DNA of 53,398 nt from an uncultured Aquimonas sp. Lineage in GTDB: Bacteria > Pseudomonadota > Gammaproteobacteria > Xanthomonadales > Xanthomonadaceae. The notes below the pieces were generated by a model. It had not been told where the DNA came from and did not search any database. It was given only the letters and a program-made list of their open reading frames with translations. Shown one piece after another: positions 45,950-53,398 of the stretch. Location of the stretch: positions 1 to 53,398 of the forward strand of contig NZ_CALART010000057.1 of the NCBI RefSeq assembly GCF_937888285.1, written 5' to 3'. A program made the position numbers and the translations under genes. Position 1 is the first letter of the stretch; the number at the start of each line of letters is the position of its first letter.

Positions 45950-46567
45950 GACTAGCTGGCCCCGCCTCCGATCAGAGTTGGTGCGCAAATGATTGGTCGC
46001 GAAGAGCCAGTTTGACCTGCCCAGGGCGATGGGCCGGATCTGGTTCTCCACCCGGTTTTTGTCCGCCGGGAGGTCGCCATCGTCGATGTAGCGCGTGAGC
46101 GCCCGCCAACGCTTGAGGCTGTAGTCGATGGCTCTGGCCGTGGCTGACCCCTCGGGCACCTTCTGCCGCTGCGCAATAAGCCATTGGTGCAGCGCATCGG
46201 CCACCTTGCGGGCGCGCTCTTGGCGGATCCGCTTGCGCTCCTCGCCCGCAAGAGCGGCTACGTCGCGCTCGATGTCGTAGAGCTCGCCGAAGAACTTCAA
46301 GGCTTGCTTACCCACCAGGCTGCCATGGTTGACCCCATAGCTCGTGGAACCTGCACCTCGCGTGCACCAGGCAGCCGACCTCGGTGATGCCGAACTCGAA
46401 GCAGTCCTTGTAACCTGAGAAGTCATCGCACACCAGTGTCCTGCGCCAGCTGTGCTCGCCGCCAAGGCCGAGGAACGCGCGGGCATGCCCCCCTCCGCGG
46501 CCCTCGGAGAATTCGAACACCACCGCGCGCAGCGTAAGCGACCAGTAATACCATCTTGACCAAGCAA
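45950..46567 (-). mobile_element. IS66-family tnpC remnant 1 (frameshifted, truncated)
   Basis: The C-terminal part of an IS66 transposase is spread over several frames. One frame has CLVKMVLLVAYAARGG, another VFEFSEGRGGGHARAFLG and CDDFSGYKDCFEFGITEVGCLVHARCRFHELWGQP, and a third has GKQALKFFGELYDIERDVAALAGEERKRIRQERARKVADAL and DKNRVENQIRPIALGRSNWLFA. Normal IS66 sequence is lost after that, near 46,000. At least two frameshifts and truncation make it inactive. Confidence 0.85.
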
Positions 46568-46684
46568 TGCTTACCTGGCCCGCGAGCTAGATTTCGGCTG
46601 TCAGCCATAAAAGGTCATTGAACGCCTTGGCTCAATTCTCGCGTCGCTACCGCTGAATCGAGGCCCCCTTCCCCCGAATTGCCG

Positions 46685-46801
46685 CTAGTCACCAAACCAA
46701 AAAATCACCCATAGGCCGACGGAGCCATATGCAAAAAGCATGGTCAATGTTTCGCGTTGAAGAGCAAGGCATGCGCCCTGCAAACGAATGCGAATCATCA
46801 T
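46685..46801 (-). CDS. possible 38-residue membrane peptide
   Basis: An ATG at 46801 preceded by GAGAGGG opens a 38-codon frame ending in TAG at 46687-46685. The predicted peptide ends LFAYGSVGLWVIFWFGD, which could be one membrane helix. It lies between two IS66 remnants where the local GC is lower. No family is recognised; it may be chance. Confidence 0.3.
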   Translation of the reverse strand: MMIRIRLQGACLALQRETLTMLFAYGSVGLWVIFWFGD

Positions 46802-46940
46802 TTCAACCCTCTCTCATCACAGACGCTCCCCTCGGCTGAGATTGCGCGAGGTCCGTCCGTTCGTCAAGCCGAAGTTAGTTCACACAGGGACAGCGCATCG
46901 CGTGTCCAAGTAGAGGCACTCGGGGGCTAAGATGGGATTG

Positions 46941-47365
46941 TTAGATCGGCTGCAGTGGGCCCCGAGTTACTTCCGATCTGTGCTGCCAGTTGTGCGGCAG
47001 CAGTTCATCGATGCGGCTGTTCAGATGTGTGGGCAGTCTGGTCAGCACGTCATTAAGGTACGCGTGCGGGTCGTGACCGTTGATCTTTGCCGACTGCACG
47101 AGGCTCATGACGATGGCGGCGCGCTGGCCGGCCAGCTCACTGCCTGCAAATAGCCATGCTTTTCTTCCGAGCGCCCATGGACGGATCAGATTCTCGCAAT
47201 GGTTGTTATCCACGTTTACTTCGCCATCGCGCAGATTGCGCGTCAGCGCCTCCCAAGCGTTCAAGCTGTAATTCGGGGTCTTGGCCGTGGCACTGCCGAC
47301 GTGCCCGCGGGCACGTTCCAACTGCAGCCATGTGTGTAGCTCTTCCCAAAGCGGCTGCGTGACGG
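46941..47365 (-). mobile_element. IS66-family tnpC remnant 2 (C-terminal part)
   Basis: The frame reads PLWEELHTWLQLERARGHVGSATAKTPNYSLNAWEALTRN, then DNNHCENLIRPWALGRKAWLFAGSELAGQRAAIVMSLVQSAKINGHDPHAYLNDVLTRLPTHLNSRIDELLPHNW. This is the complete IS66 C-terminus. It differs in sequence from remnant 1, so it derives from another IS66 element. The N-terminal part is missing: at about 47,363 the sequence changes to the antisense of a usp gene. Confidence 0.85.
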
Positions 47366-47688
47366 CGATCGGCACGCACGGTCGGGGCGGAGTCGGCCGC
47401 TGGGTCATGGGCAGCAGCGCGGAGCACATCCTGCGCATGTCGCCGGTGCCGATGCTGCTGGTCCGTGCGCCCGAGAGCGCCAAGGCCGAGTCCGAGCACT
47501 TCACGCTGCCGAGCGGGATGCTGGCCAGCCAGTGGTTCCTCGTCGGTGGAGCGCGGCGCGATGTCCGTGCCGTGAATGCACGGTTGGCATTGACGACGCT
47601 CGAGCCAGTACTTCCGCGCGCGGGACTTGCTCCATTTCGACGCAAACCTGACGTGCACAGTCAGCCAGAAACAGCAAGTGGCAGATAA
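47363..47688 (+). pseudogene. 3' remnant of a universal stress protein gene cut by IS66
   Basis: From about 47,363 the plus strand reads AIGTHGRGGVGRWVMGSSAEHILRMSPVPMLLVRAPE, the typical C-terminal nucleotide-binding half of a Usp. The N-terminal half is absent because IS66 remnant 2 abuts it. The open frame continues to 47,688 beyond the usual Usp end without a recognised domain. This is the seventh usp locus in the window. Confidence 0.8.
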
Positions 47689-47697
47689 AATTTTTAC

Positions 47698-48147
47698 GTG
47701 AACAACGCCCGCCTTCGTCGTCTCGCCGCAACGCATTGCCTGTGGTGGTGCTTCGCCGGCGTGGTGCTTTCGATGTTGCAGCCTTTCCTGTTCACGCACT
47801 TCCGCCAGGACGGCTGGGAAGACGAGCCCGGCTTTCGCGTGCGCAATGTGGAGGCCATGGCATTGTTCTCTCCCGACGACCGGGCGGACCACAAGAAAGA
47901 GCTCGAGACGACGCTGTACGCCCCGGCGGGCGCGCATGTCGACACGCCGGATGCATTCCAGCAAGGCATCGAAGCGCTGATGGCGCTCGTGCTCCTGGTG
48001 CTGCCCCTGGTGGTGGTGTTGATGCGGCTCCTCCTGCCTGCAGCGCGCGCCATGTGCGAGTGCGTGCCGCACACCGGAGGGGCTCCCCCTGCGACTGCGC
48101 TGTGGCGAACTCAACCTCCCTCCGCTGCTCCTCCCCTGACGGCCTGA
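47698..48147 (+). CDS. small two-helix membrane protein with DGWEDEPGF motif (copy 1)
   Basis: A 149-residue protein with helices at about 13-32 and 95-118. Between them is an exported-looking loop with FTHFRQDGWEDEPGFRVR and a TTLYAP-type segment. It is a paralogue of the protein at 51,061-51,516, sharing that motif, both helices and spacing. The GTG start at 47698 has no good ribosome site. The region beyond residue 120 is Pro/Ala-rich and not conserved. No family name is known to me. It lies upstream of a PAP2 phosphatase gene. Confidence 0.7.
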   Translation: MNNARLRRLAATHCLWWCFAGVVLSMLQPFLFTHFRQDGWEDEPGFRVRNVEAMALFSPDDRADHKKELETTLYAPAGAHVDTPDAFQQGIEALMALVLLVLPLVVVLMRLLLPAARAMCECVPHTGGAPPATALWRTQPPSAAPPLTA

Positions 48148-48240
48148 CAAGCGACGTCGCCTGACGTCATCTCCGGTTGCGCGCTCGCGCGGCCGGCCCT
48201 CTTGTTTCTGGCCGAAAGGTTCACATGACTTCGATTCCAT

Positions 48241-48257
48241 GGTGCTCGACGAGCACC
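48241..48257. repeat. perfect 17-base palindrome upstream of the PAP2 gene
   Basis: GGTGCTCG-A-CGAGCACC pairs perfectly over 8 bases with a single central base. It lies 72 bases before the PAP2 ATG at 48329 and about 94 bases after the preceding gene. No T-run follows, so an operator is as likely as a terminator. Confidence 0.55.
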
Positions 48258-48328
48258 CCCTATGCGCTCGCCCGTTCAATCCGCGAGTCGCCTGAACGCG
48301 CAGGCAGGGCAACGATGCGGGGTGCATC

Positions 48329-48943
48329 ATGAACGCGCTCAATATCGCGCTGCTGCATTGGATCGCAGCGGGCGAAGATCCAGGTTCGTGGGCGCTTCTT
48401 GCAGGTCGCACGATGGCACTCTGGGGCGGCCCCGCCAGCGCGGCGATCCTGCTGTGGACGGGATGGAAGAAGCCGTCCGAGCGCGCCTATCTCCTCGTCG
48501 TGATCGCGGGCGCGGCCGCGGCGTCGCTGCTGTCGCACACGCTGGCCTCGGCCTTGAACTTTCAGAGGCCTTTCGTCCAGGGGCTGGTGCCGGGCTACAT
48601 CACCCACGACGCGAGCGGCTCGCTGCCGAGCACCCATGCAACCGTGATGTTCTTCGTCGCGGCGGCCTTCCTGATGCGCGATGAACTGCGTCGCGCCGGA
48701 TGGGCACTCGTTGTCCTGGCGAGCCTCACCGGGTGGTCGCGTGTCTACGTCGGCGTGCACTTTCCGCTGGACATTGCCGCGGGGCTCGTGTTCGGCTTGT
48801 GCCTGGCCGGCGCGCTTTCGGCTGTCCGTTGGATGCGTCCGAACCGCCGCGGCGCACACGCCGAGCGGCCTGCCCGCCGCATCGACCGCGAAGCGGCGGG
48901 TCTCACGCCTGCACGCCGAACAGGGTTCCCACGCCGGCCGTGA
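48329..48943 (+). CDS. PAP2-family membrane phosphatase (paralogue of the 15.5 kb gene)
   Basis: A 204-residue membrane protein with about six helices. Motifs: RPFVQGL, PSTHATVM (first catalytic His) and SRVYVGVHFPLDIAAG (second catalytic His). It matches the protein at 15,504 through the N-terminal WIAAGEDPGSWALLAG pattern and the motif spacing. Likely substrates are undecaprenyl diphosphate or another lipid phosphate. Its last 41 bases overlap convergently with the VIT1-like gene on the other strand. Confidence 0.9.
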   Translation: MNALNIALLHWIAAGEDPGSWALLAGRTMALWGGPASAAILLWTGWKKPSERAYLLVVIAGAAAASLLSHTLASALNFQRPFVQGLVPGYITHDASGSLPSTHATVMFFVAAAFLMRDELRRAGWALVVLASLTGWSRVYVGVHFPLDIAAGLVFGLCLAGALSAVRWMRPNRRGAHAERPARRIDREAAGLTPARRTGFPRRP

Positions 48944-49610
48944 TTCCCATGGCCAGTGTGCCCCAGAAGGCCACGCGCCACACGCTGCGCGCGACAGGCG
49001 CGCTGCCGATCCTGGCGGCGGCAGCGCCCAACAGCGCGAGGAAGGCGGTCGCGGTGCATATGGTCCACGGCAGGAGTGCGTCGGAAGGCGCACACGCGAC
49101 CACGGCGAGCGGCAGCGCAGCACCCACGGCAAAACTCGCTGCCGACGCCAGCGCGGCCTGCAAGGGCCTTGCGCTGAGTGTTTCCGAGATCCCGAGTTCG
49201 TCACGCGCGTGCGCCCCGAGCGCGTCGTGGGCCATGAGCTGCGCGGCGACCTGCTGCGCGAGCTTGTACTCGAGACCGCGGCGCACGTAGATCGCCGTGA
49301 GCTCCCGGTGCTCCGCGTCCGGCTCCGTGGCGAGTTCGATGCGCTCGCGCTCGAGGTCGGCCTTCTCGGTGTCGGCCTGCGAATGCACCGACACGAACTC
49401 GCCGGCGGCCATCGACATCGCGCCCGCGACCAGACCCGCGATGGCAGTCGTCACGATGGCCTCGTGGCTGGCGTGGGCGGCGGTGACGCCCACGACAAGG
49501 CTGGCGGTGGAGATGATGCCGTCGTTGGCGCCCAGGACGGCGGCGCGCAGCCAGCCGATGTGTTCGGTGCGATGGCGCTCGGCATGCGCGCGGTAGTGGA
49601 GTGATTTCAT
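48903..49610 (-). CDS. VIT1/CCC1 family metal transporter-like protein
   Basis: A 235-residue membrane protein with five helices. It begins HIGWLRAAVLGANDGIISTASLVVGV and carries the VIT motif AGAMSMAAGEFVSVHSQADTEKADLERER. Eukaryotic members move iron or manganese into vacuoles; bacterial ones likely export or sequester Fe/Mn. Start 49610 is 13 bases after the stop of the cytochrome b561 gene, so the two are probably co-transcribed. The longer N-terminal frame upstream is not supported. Confidence 0.9.
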   Translation of the reverse strand: MKSLHYRAHAERHRTEHIGWLRAAVLGANDGIISTASLVVGVTAAHASHEAIVTTAIAGLVAGAMSMAAGEFVSVHSQADTEKADLERERIELATEPDAEHRELTAIYVRRGLEYKLAQQVAAQLMAHDALGAHARDELGISETLSARPLQAALASAASFAVGAALPLAVVACAPSDALLPWTICTATAFLALLGAAAARIGSAPVARSVWRVAFWGTLAMGITAGVGTLFGVQA

Positions 49611-49623
49611 GGGAAGTTGGCAG

Positions 49624-50181
49624 TCAGCGTGAAGAGCGCCCGGGCAACATGCGAAGGAGCGTGTTGTCGTGCGTGAGGTAGTGATGGACCAGCGCCGCGG
49701 CGGCATGCAGCCCGATGAGGAAATAGCCGGCCGTAGCCAGGGTCTCGTGCACATCCTTGAGCTGCTTCGACAGGGCTTCGTCTGCCCCCAACAGCGAAGG
49801 CACGGACAGGCCGAACAGCACGATGGGCTTGCCCTCGGCGCTGAGTGTGAGCCAGCCCAGCAAGGGCGTGGCGATCATGAAGGCGTACAGCGCCAAGTGC
49901 ATGAGCTGAGACAGCCTGTGCTGCCACGCGGGCGGTGCCGGCACGATCTCCGGCGCAGCGCCCGCGCTCCAGCGCACGGCAAGCCGCACGGCCACCAGCG
50001 CCAGCACGCTCAGACCGAGCAGGAAATGCAGCGGCTTCAACGCGCTGCGCAGATCGCTGCCCCTGGGCGCGAGCCCGCGCAGTTCCATACAGGCATAGAC
50101 GGCGGCAAGCAGCAGCAACATCAGCCAATGAAAGGCAATGACGGCTGTGCCGTAGTGGGAGGTCGAATTTTTCCAGGACAT
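49624..50181 (-). CDS. cytochrome b561 family protein
   Basis: A 185-residue four-helix di-heme cytochrome b. The helices and heme histidines are visible: AVIAFHWLMLLLLAAVYACMEL, LKPLHFLLGLSVLALVAVRL, LMHLALYAFMIATPLLGWLTL and GYFLIGLHAAAALVHHYL. It probably moves electrons between quinol and an acceptor in the membrane, sometimes superoxide. ATG at 50181. It lies 11 bases after an exported beta-rich protein gene and before VIT1. Confidence 0.9.
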   Translation of the reverse strand: MSWKNSTSHYGTAVIAFHWLMLLLLAAVYACMELRGLAPRGSDLRSALKPLHFLLGLSVLALVAVRLAVRWSAGAAPEIVPAPPAWQHRLSQLMHLALYAFMIATPLLGWLTLSAEGKPIVLFGLSVPSLLGADEALSKQLKDVHETLATAGYFLIGLHAAAALVHHYLTHDNTLLRMLPGRSSR

Positions 50182-50192
50182 GTCGCGTGCCC

Positions 50193-50981
50193 TCAAAAAT
50201 GCGTACCGACGATGAACTTGAGCAGCCAGCGGTCGGCTTCGCCGGTCAGGCCCTTTCCGATGCCGACGTTCACATCGAAGCGATCGAACTCGTGGTCCAG
50301 CGCCACGAACAGCGTCTTGCTGTTCTTGCGCAGCGGATCGGGATGCGACAGCGGACCGAGTTCGTTGTAGGTCTCCACACCGATCTGGGTCTTGTCGTTC
50401 AGGGCATAGGCGATCTTGGCGTCCACGTCGAGCGTGACGGGCCCGCCGTGCGGCGACAGGCTCCAGTCGATGTTGGGATTCACCGCCAGCGTCCAGGGGC
50501 CGGTGCGGTATCCAAGAATGCCCTTGAGCTCGGCGTTCCATGCGGTGGGAGACACGCGCAGGCTGGTCTTGCCGATTTCCAGGTTCGCGCCCCAGAACAT
50601 CCCCTGTGTCTTGTCGTGCGGTGCGATGTACTTGATGCGGACCTTGGCGCCATCCACCTTGGGGTCGGCATTGGGAGCGCGGCTGGAGAGCACGTAGAGC
50701 CCGAGCTCCAGCGTGTCGCTCACGCCGTAGTAGAACTCGGGCGTGAGGCGGTAGACATGCCGCGGCGGCTGCTCGCCCGCGTAGCCCGGGCTGGACGCGC
50801 CGGAGACCACATAGTTGTTGTGGACATCGACACCGAACTGCCCCGGGGCACTCATGTCGTCGAGATAGACCTGGATTTCTTCAGGAGCGGCCATGGCCCG
50901 CGGCGCAACGGACATTGCGCCGGCAAGAAGCAGGATGCCGATGGCGCCATGGACGCGCGCGCGGCTGGAAGATGAATTCAC
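50193..50981 (-). CDS. exported outer-membrane-like beta-rich protein
   Basis: A 262-residue protein. The signal peptide is visible (SSSSRARVHGAIGILLLAGAMSVAPRAMA before APEE). The rest alternates polar and hydrophobic residues, as in beta barrels, and ends in HF, a typical outer-membrane C-terminal Phe. Segments like VYRLTPEFYYGVSDTLELGLYVLSS and GPWTLAVNPNIDWSLSP recur in metal or phenol-type transporter-like barrels. GTG start at 50981 with AAAGGT; a GTG at 50999 also exists. The transported substance is unknown. It heads a three-gene minus-strand set with cytochrome b561 and VIT1. Confidence 0.72.
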   Translation of the reverse strand: MNSSSSRARVHGAIGILLLAGAMSVAPRAMAAPEEIQVYLDDMSAPGQFGVDVHNNYVVSGASSPGYAGEQPPRHVYRLTPEFYYGVSDTLELGLYVLSSRAPNADPKVDGAKVRIKYIAPHDKTQGMFWGANLEIGKTSLRVSPTAWNAELKGILGYRTGPWTLAVNPNIDWSLSPHGGPVTLDVDAKIAYALNDKTQIGVETYNELGPLSHPDPLRKNSKTLFVALDHEFDRFDVNVGIGKGLTGEADRWLLKFIVGTHF

Positions 50982-51060
50982 GATAGAACCTTTCGACACT
51001 GAACAAGATCGCTGCGCGAGCGCGCGCAGCAGGGTCGACGTCGCATGGCGAAGTCGCTGC

Positions 51061-51516
51061 TCAGGTCAATGCAGGGGGCGCAGTCTTGGGCGGAAGGTGG
51101 CGCCATGCGGCGGTGGGCGGAGGTGCCCGGCAACGTGCATGCGGACGCTCGAGCGGGCCGCGCGAGGAAGGCGTCCGAGGCACCGGCAGGAGCACGATCA
51201 AAGGCAGCAAGGCCAGGACCAGGGCCATCAGGCCGGCCAGCGCGTCGTGGAATGCATCGGGCTGGTCGATGCTGGCGCCCGAGGGCACGAACACCGTGGT
51301 CTCGGGGCTGGCCACGTGGCCGGGCCGCTCGTCGGGCTCGAACTGCACGGTGGCGCTGACCGCGCGTATGCGAAAGCCGGGTTCGTCCTCCCAGCCGTCA
51401 TCGCGAAAATGGATGGCGATGAAGGGCTGCAGGGCAACCAGCAACATGGCGAGCAGCAGCCACCACGCCACGGATTCCGGGCGTCGGAGCAGATGCCGAT
51501 ACGGCTGCAGTTTCAT
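51061..51516 (-). CDS. small two-helix membrane protein with DGWEDEPGF motif (copy 2)
   Basis: A 151-residue protein with helices at about 17-35 and 92-112, and the loop IHFRDDGWEDEPGFRIRAVSATVQFEPDERPG. It is the paralogue of the protein at 47,698. The loop between the helices is probably periplasmic. Its start at ATG 51516 is preferred because the homologous region begins there; a longer frame exists. The C-terminal 35 residues are Pro/Arg-rich. The function is unknown. Confidence 0.72.
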   Translation of the reverse strand: MKLQPYRHLLRRPESVAWWLLLAMLLVALQPFIAIHFRDDGWEDEPGFRIRAVSATVQFEPDERPGHVASPETTVFVPSGASIDQPDAFHDALAGLMALVLALLPLIVLLPVPRTPSSRGPLERPHARCRAPPPTAAWRHLPPKTAPPALT

Positions 51517-52186
51517 GCGGTCTCGAACCCTGGTCGGAAGGCGGCCGCGCGCGAAAAGGACAGTTCGACCGCGCAAGCCCGAAAGCGCCAAGGGTAAGCA
51601 GGTCGAGCGCAAGAGCAAAGAGGCGCATCGCAATGTGCCCGGGATGCCAAAGAGAATCAGTCTTCTTATTACCTTCCGCAGCGGCACGCGCTCGCTTTGA
51701 GATCGCAAAAGGTAAGCCGTTTGTTGATTTCCATGGAAATCAACAAGCTTGCTGCAGGTGTTCATCGAAGCGCTGCAGCACGGCGTCGTTGGGGGGTCGT
51801 TGGACCAGCGGCAGCGGCAACGCCTTAATCGGCGAGGACGGTCAGCAAGTGGCCCAGCGCCGCCCGAACTTGATGAGGGCACGTCTGCACGCGCCGTGCA
51901 CAGTCACACTGAGACAAGTGGTCTTGGGTGAAATCCCTGGTGAGACCTCGCAGATCGCTAAGGTCGACCGATCGTCGGCAACACCAGTGCGAGAAGTGCG
52001 CAACGCAGCCGAGGTCGGCCCGCGTGGTACTCGGCGCGTACTGCCGAGCGGTCAGATGATCGGCGTACGCGAGGACGAACGGTGCGAAGAGGCCGTTGCG
52101 CAGCCATGCCGTTGACGTCGGCTCATTGGGCTGTTGCCGGTCTCATAGACACCGACCTAAGCTTTTTGAGCTTTCTCGAACTCTAT
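51517..52186. other. 670-base gap with palindrome, no supported gene
   Basis: Open frames exist (for example 51,633-52,115 on the plus strand) but none shows a family pattern or a ribosome site. The clear signal is the 26-base palindrome at 51,721. The stretch after about 51,900 has features loosely like the 5' region of a group II intron, but no conserved domain V was found. It ends at the left end of the IS5 element. Confidence 0.4.
51721..51746. repeat. perfect 26-base palindrome
   Basis: The left arm TTGTTGATTTCCA is matched exactly by the right arm TGGAAATCAACAA with no spacer. AAGC upstream and GCTT downstream could extend it with a small bulge. It lies in the gene-free gap, and could be an operator, a recombination target or a stem-loop. 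There is no following T-run. Confidence 0.8.
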
Positions 52187-53343
52187 GGAAGGTCTGATCA
52201 AGAGCACGTTTCTTGCATGAATGATTGAACCCTGCAAAGGAGCAAGAGCGATGAGCCAGATCAGTTTTGCGGATGCGGAGCAAGCGGGCAAGAGGAAAAA
52301 GACCAGGCGCGAAGTCTTCCTTGGCGAGATGGAACTGGTGGTGCCGTGGAAGGTGCTGCTCAAGGTCATCGAACCCCACTATCCAGTGGCAGGGCGAGGT
52401 CGTCGGCCTTACTCGCTGCAAGCCATGCTGCGCGTGCACCTGATGCAGAATTGGTTCGCCCTGAGCGACCCGGCGATGGAAGAAGCCTTGTATGAGATCG
52501 CCTCGCTGCGCACGTTCGCCGGACTCGGTCTGGAGGCGATCCCCGACGAGACGACCATCCTGAACTTTCGCCACCTGCTGGAGGCCAACGATCTGGCCGA
52601 AGACATCTTCAATCAGGTCAACGCCCACCTGGCTAGGAAGGGACTGCTGCTCAAGCGCGGCTCCATCGTGGACGCAACCATCATCGCTGCCCCGAGCTCC
52701 ACCAAGAACAGCACGGGCGAGCGAGATCCGGAGATGCACCAGACGAAGAAAGGCAACCAGTGGCACTTCGGTATGAAGGCGCACATCGGCGTGGACGCAG
52801 ACTCGGGGCTGGTGCACACGGTGACGACCACAGCGGCCAACGAGGCGGACGTGGAACAGGTGAGCGATCTGCTGCACGGCAAAGAGGACGCGGTGTGGGC
52901 GGACTCGGGTTATCGCGGAGCACAGAGCCGGGTAAAGCGCAACGTGCAATGGCACATTGCTGGTCGGCCCAGCGACATAGCGAAGGTGACGCAGAGCCGA
53001 GCCAAGGCTAGGGCGCGCAAGCAGGAATACCAGAAGGCCAGCATCCGAGCAAAGGTCGAGCATCCGTTCCGGGTGATCAAGCGGCAGTTCGGCCTGGCGA
53101 AGGTGAGGTTCAAGGGGCTGGCCAAGAACACGGCACACGTGATCACGCTGTTTGCGCTGTCGAACCTGTGGATGGCCAGAAGAAAGCTGATTGCAATGGC
53201 GGGACAAGTGCGCCCGCAGGTAGCGTGAAGGGGCCGCAGAGGCTCTCAACCGCGTGGAATGCTCGGTACGACGAGCCTGCCAGCGCCGCGGGACCATACG
53301 CACACTGGTCATCGAGCCAATTTATGACTTGATCAGACGTTCC
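52187..53343 (+). mobile_element. intact IS5-family insertion sequence
   Basis: The element is about 1,157 bases. The left end begins GGAAGGTCTGATCAAGA; the right end, read on the other strand, begins GGAACGTCTGATCAAGT. These are imperfect inverted repeats. A single complete transposase gene lies inside. Flanks are CTAT (left) and CTAG (right); a clear target duplication is not seen. Confidence 0.85.
52251..53228 (+). CDS. IS5-family transposase (DDE)
   Basis: A 325-residue transposase. The N-terminal part (EVFLGEMELVVPWKVLLKVIEPHYP, then SLQAMLRVHLMQNWF) is typical of IS5-group enzymes. The catalytic residues are visible: first Asp in GSIVDATIIAAPSS, second Asp in AVWADSGYRG, and the Glu in VEHPFRVIKRQFG. 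AAGGAG lies 8 bases before the ATG at 52251; an ATG at 52221 is weaker. The reading frame is complete, so the element may be active. Confidence 0.93.
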   Translation: MSQISFADAEQAGKRKKTRREVFLGEMELVVPWKVLLKVIEPHYPVAGRGRRPYSLQAMLRVHLMQNWFALSDPAMEEALYEIASLRTFAGLGLEAIPDETTILNFRHLLEANDLAEDIFNQVNAHLARKGLLLKRGSIVDATIIAAPSSTKNSTGERDPEMHQTKKGNQWHFGMKAHIGVDADSGLVHTVTTTAANEADVEQVSDLLHGKEDAVWADSGYRGAQSRVKRNVQWHIAGRPSDIAKVTQSRAKARARKQEYQKASIRAKVEHPFRVIKRQFGLAKVRFKGLAKNTAHVITLFALSNLWMARRKLIAMAGQVRPQVA

Positions 53344-53398
53344 CTAGTCTTACTGTGTCACAAGAGTAGCTTTACGTCTGCCCTTCCGCAGCAGGGGC

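Noticed and set aside
46941..47645. A single 234-codon protein joined from an IS66 end and antisense usp sequence
   Set aside because: The two parts belong to different genes; the junction near 47,363 is an insertion breakpoint.
51633..52115. A 160-codon open frame in the gap before IS5
   Set aside because: No ribosome site or family pattern; it spans the 26-base palindrome and is probably chance.
52181..53347. A clear target-site duplication flanking IS5
   Set aside because: The flanks are CTAT and CTAG, which are similar but not identical.

Overview
The window looks like chromosome of a GC-rich betaproteobacterium of the order Burkholderiales, most likely Comamonadaceae (Variovorax/Acidovorax-like). 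This rests on codon use, the PHB-type genes and the layout of the cbb3 cluster; no rRNA or tRNA is present to fix the taxon. Positions 1 to about 41,480 are dense, intact genes. From about 41,480 to 47,700 the composition drops and the DNA is a patchwork of a degraded conflict-system cassette and broken insertion sequences. From 47,700 to the end host-type genes return, followed by an intact IS5-family element.

Region 1 (1-7,904) handles acetate and reactive sulfur. It holds a small heat-shock protein, an AcuC-like deacetylase, an acetate permease pair (actP with its DUF485 partner) divergent from acetyl-CoA synthetase, and a bigR-type cassette. In that cassette an ArsR-family redox repressor with two YeeE/YedE membrane proteins is divergent from a persulfide-dioxygenase-like metallohydrolase, with a near-perfect 21-bp palindrome over the shared promoter.

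Region 2 (7,907-31,135) is a low-oxygen/stress block. It has five universal stress proteins, two BON proteins, an Ala/Lys-rich exported protein, a four-gene tripartite ABC export operon, a PAP2 phosphatase, a NarL-type regulator, a phasin, phosphoketolase, an OmpR-type regulator with a hybrid kinase, and a Crp/Fnr regulator. It continues with a miniature protein derived from ornithine carbamoyltransferase, acetoacetyl-CoA reductase, a zinc alcohol dehydrogenase, a beta-CASP nuclease and several small membrane proteins.

Region 3 (31,104-41,481) is the cbb3 oxidase supercluster on the minus strand (ccoI-ccoS-ccoN-ccoO-ccoQ-ccoP-ccoG-fixH-orf-hemN-TauE/SafE-like), with a divergent sixth usp gene.

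At least ten sites of the Fnr/Anr type (TTGAT-N4-ATCAA and close variants) sit in the intergenic spaces of regions 2 and 3. They tie the oxidase, phosphoketolase, phasin, usp genes, BON protein, OTC-like protein and both regulators into one probable oxygen-responsive regulon. The Crp/Fnr protein encoded here has the DNA-reading residues for such sites but lacks the Fnr iron-sulfur cysteines.

Region 4 (about 41,482-47,690) holds a remnant E2-E1-JAB fusion gene (ubiquitin-like conjugation, as in type II CBASS and related systems) with a downstream multi-TM protein that may be its effector. The fusion gene is cut at its 5' end by an IS3-family orfA and carries a frameshift at an A5 run. A chrA chromate transporter, two IS66 remnants and a usp gene cut by IS66 follow.

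Region 5 (47,698-53,398) has a PAP2 phosphatase paralogous to the one in region 2, a VIT1/CCC1-like protein, cytochrome b561, an exported beta-rich protein, and two paralogous small membrane proteins at its two ends. An uncharacterised 670-bp gap with a perfect 26-bp palindrome and the IS5 element close the window.
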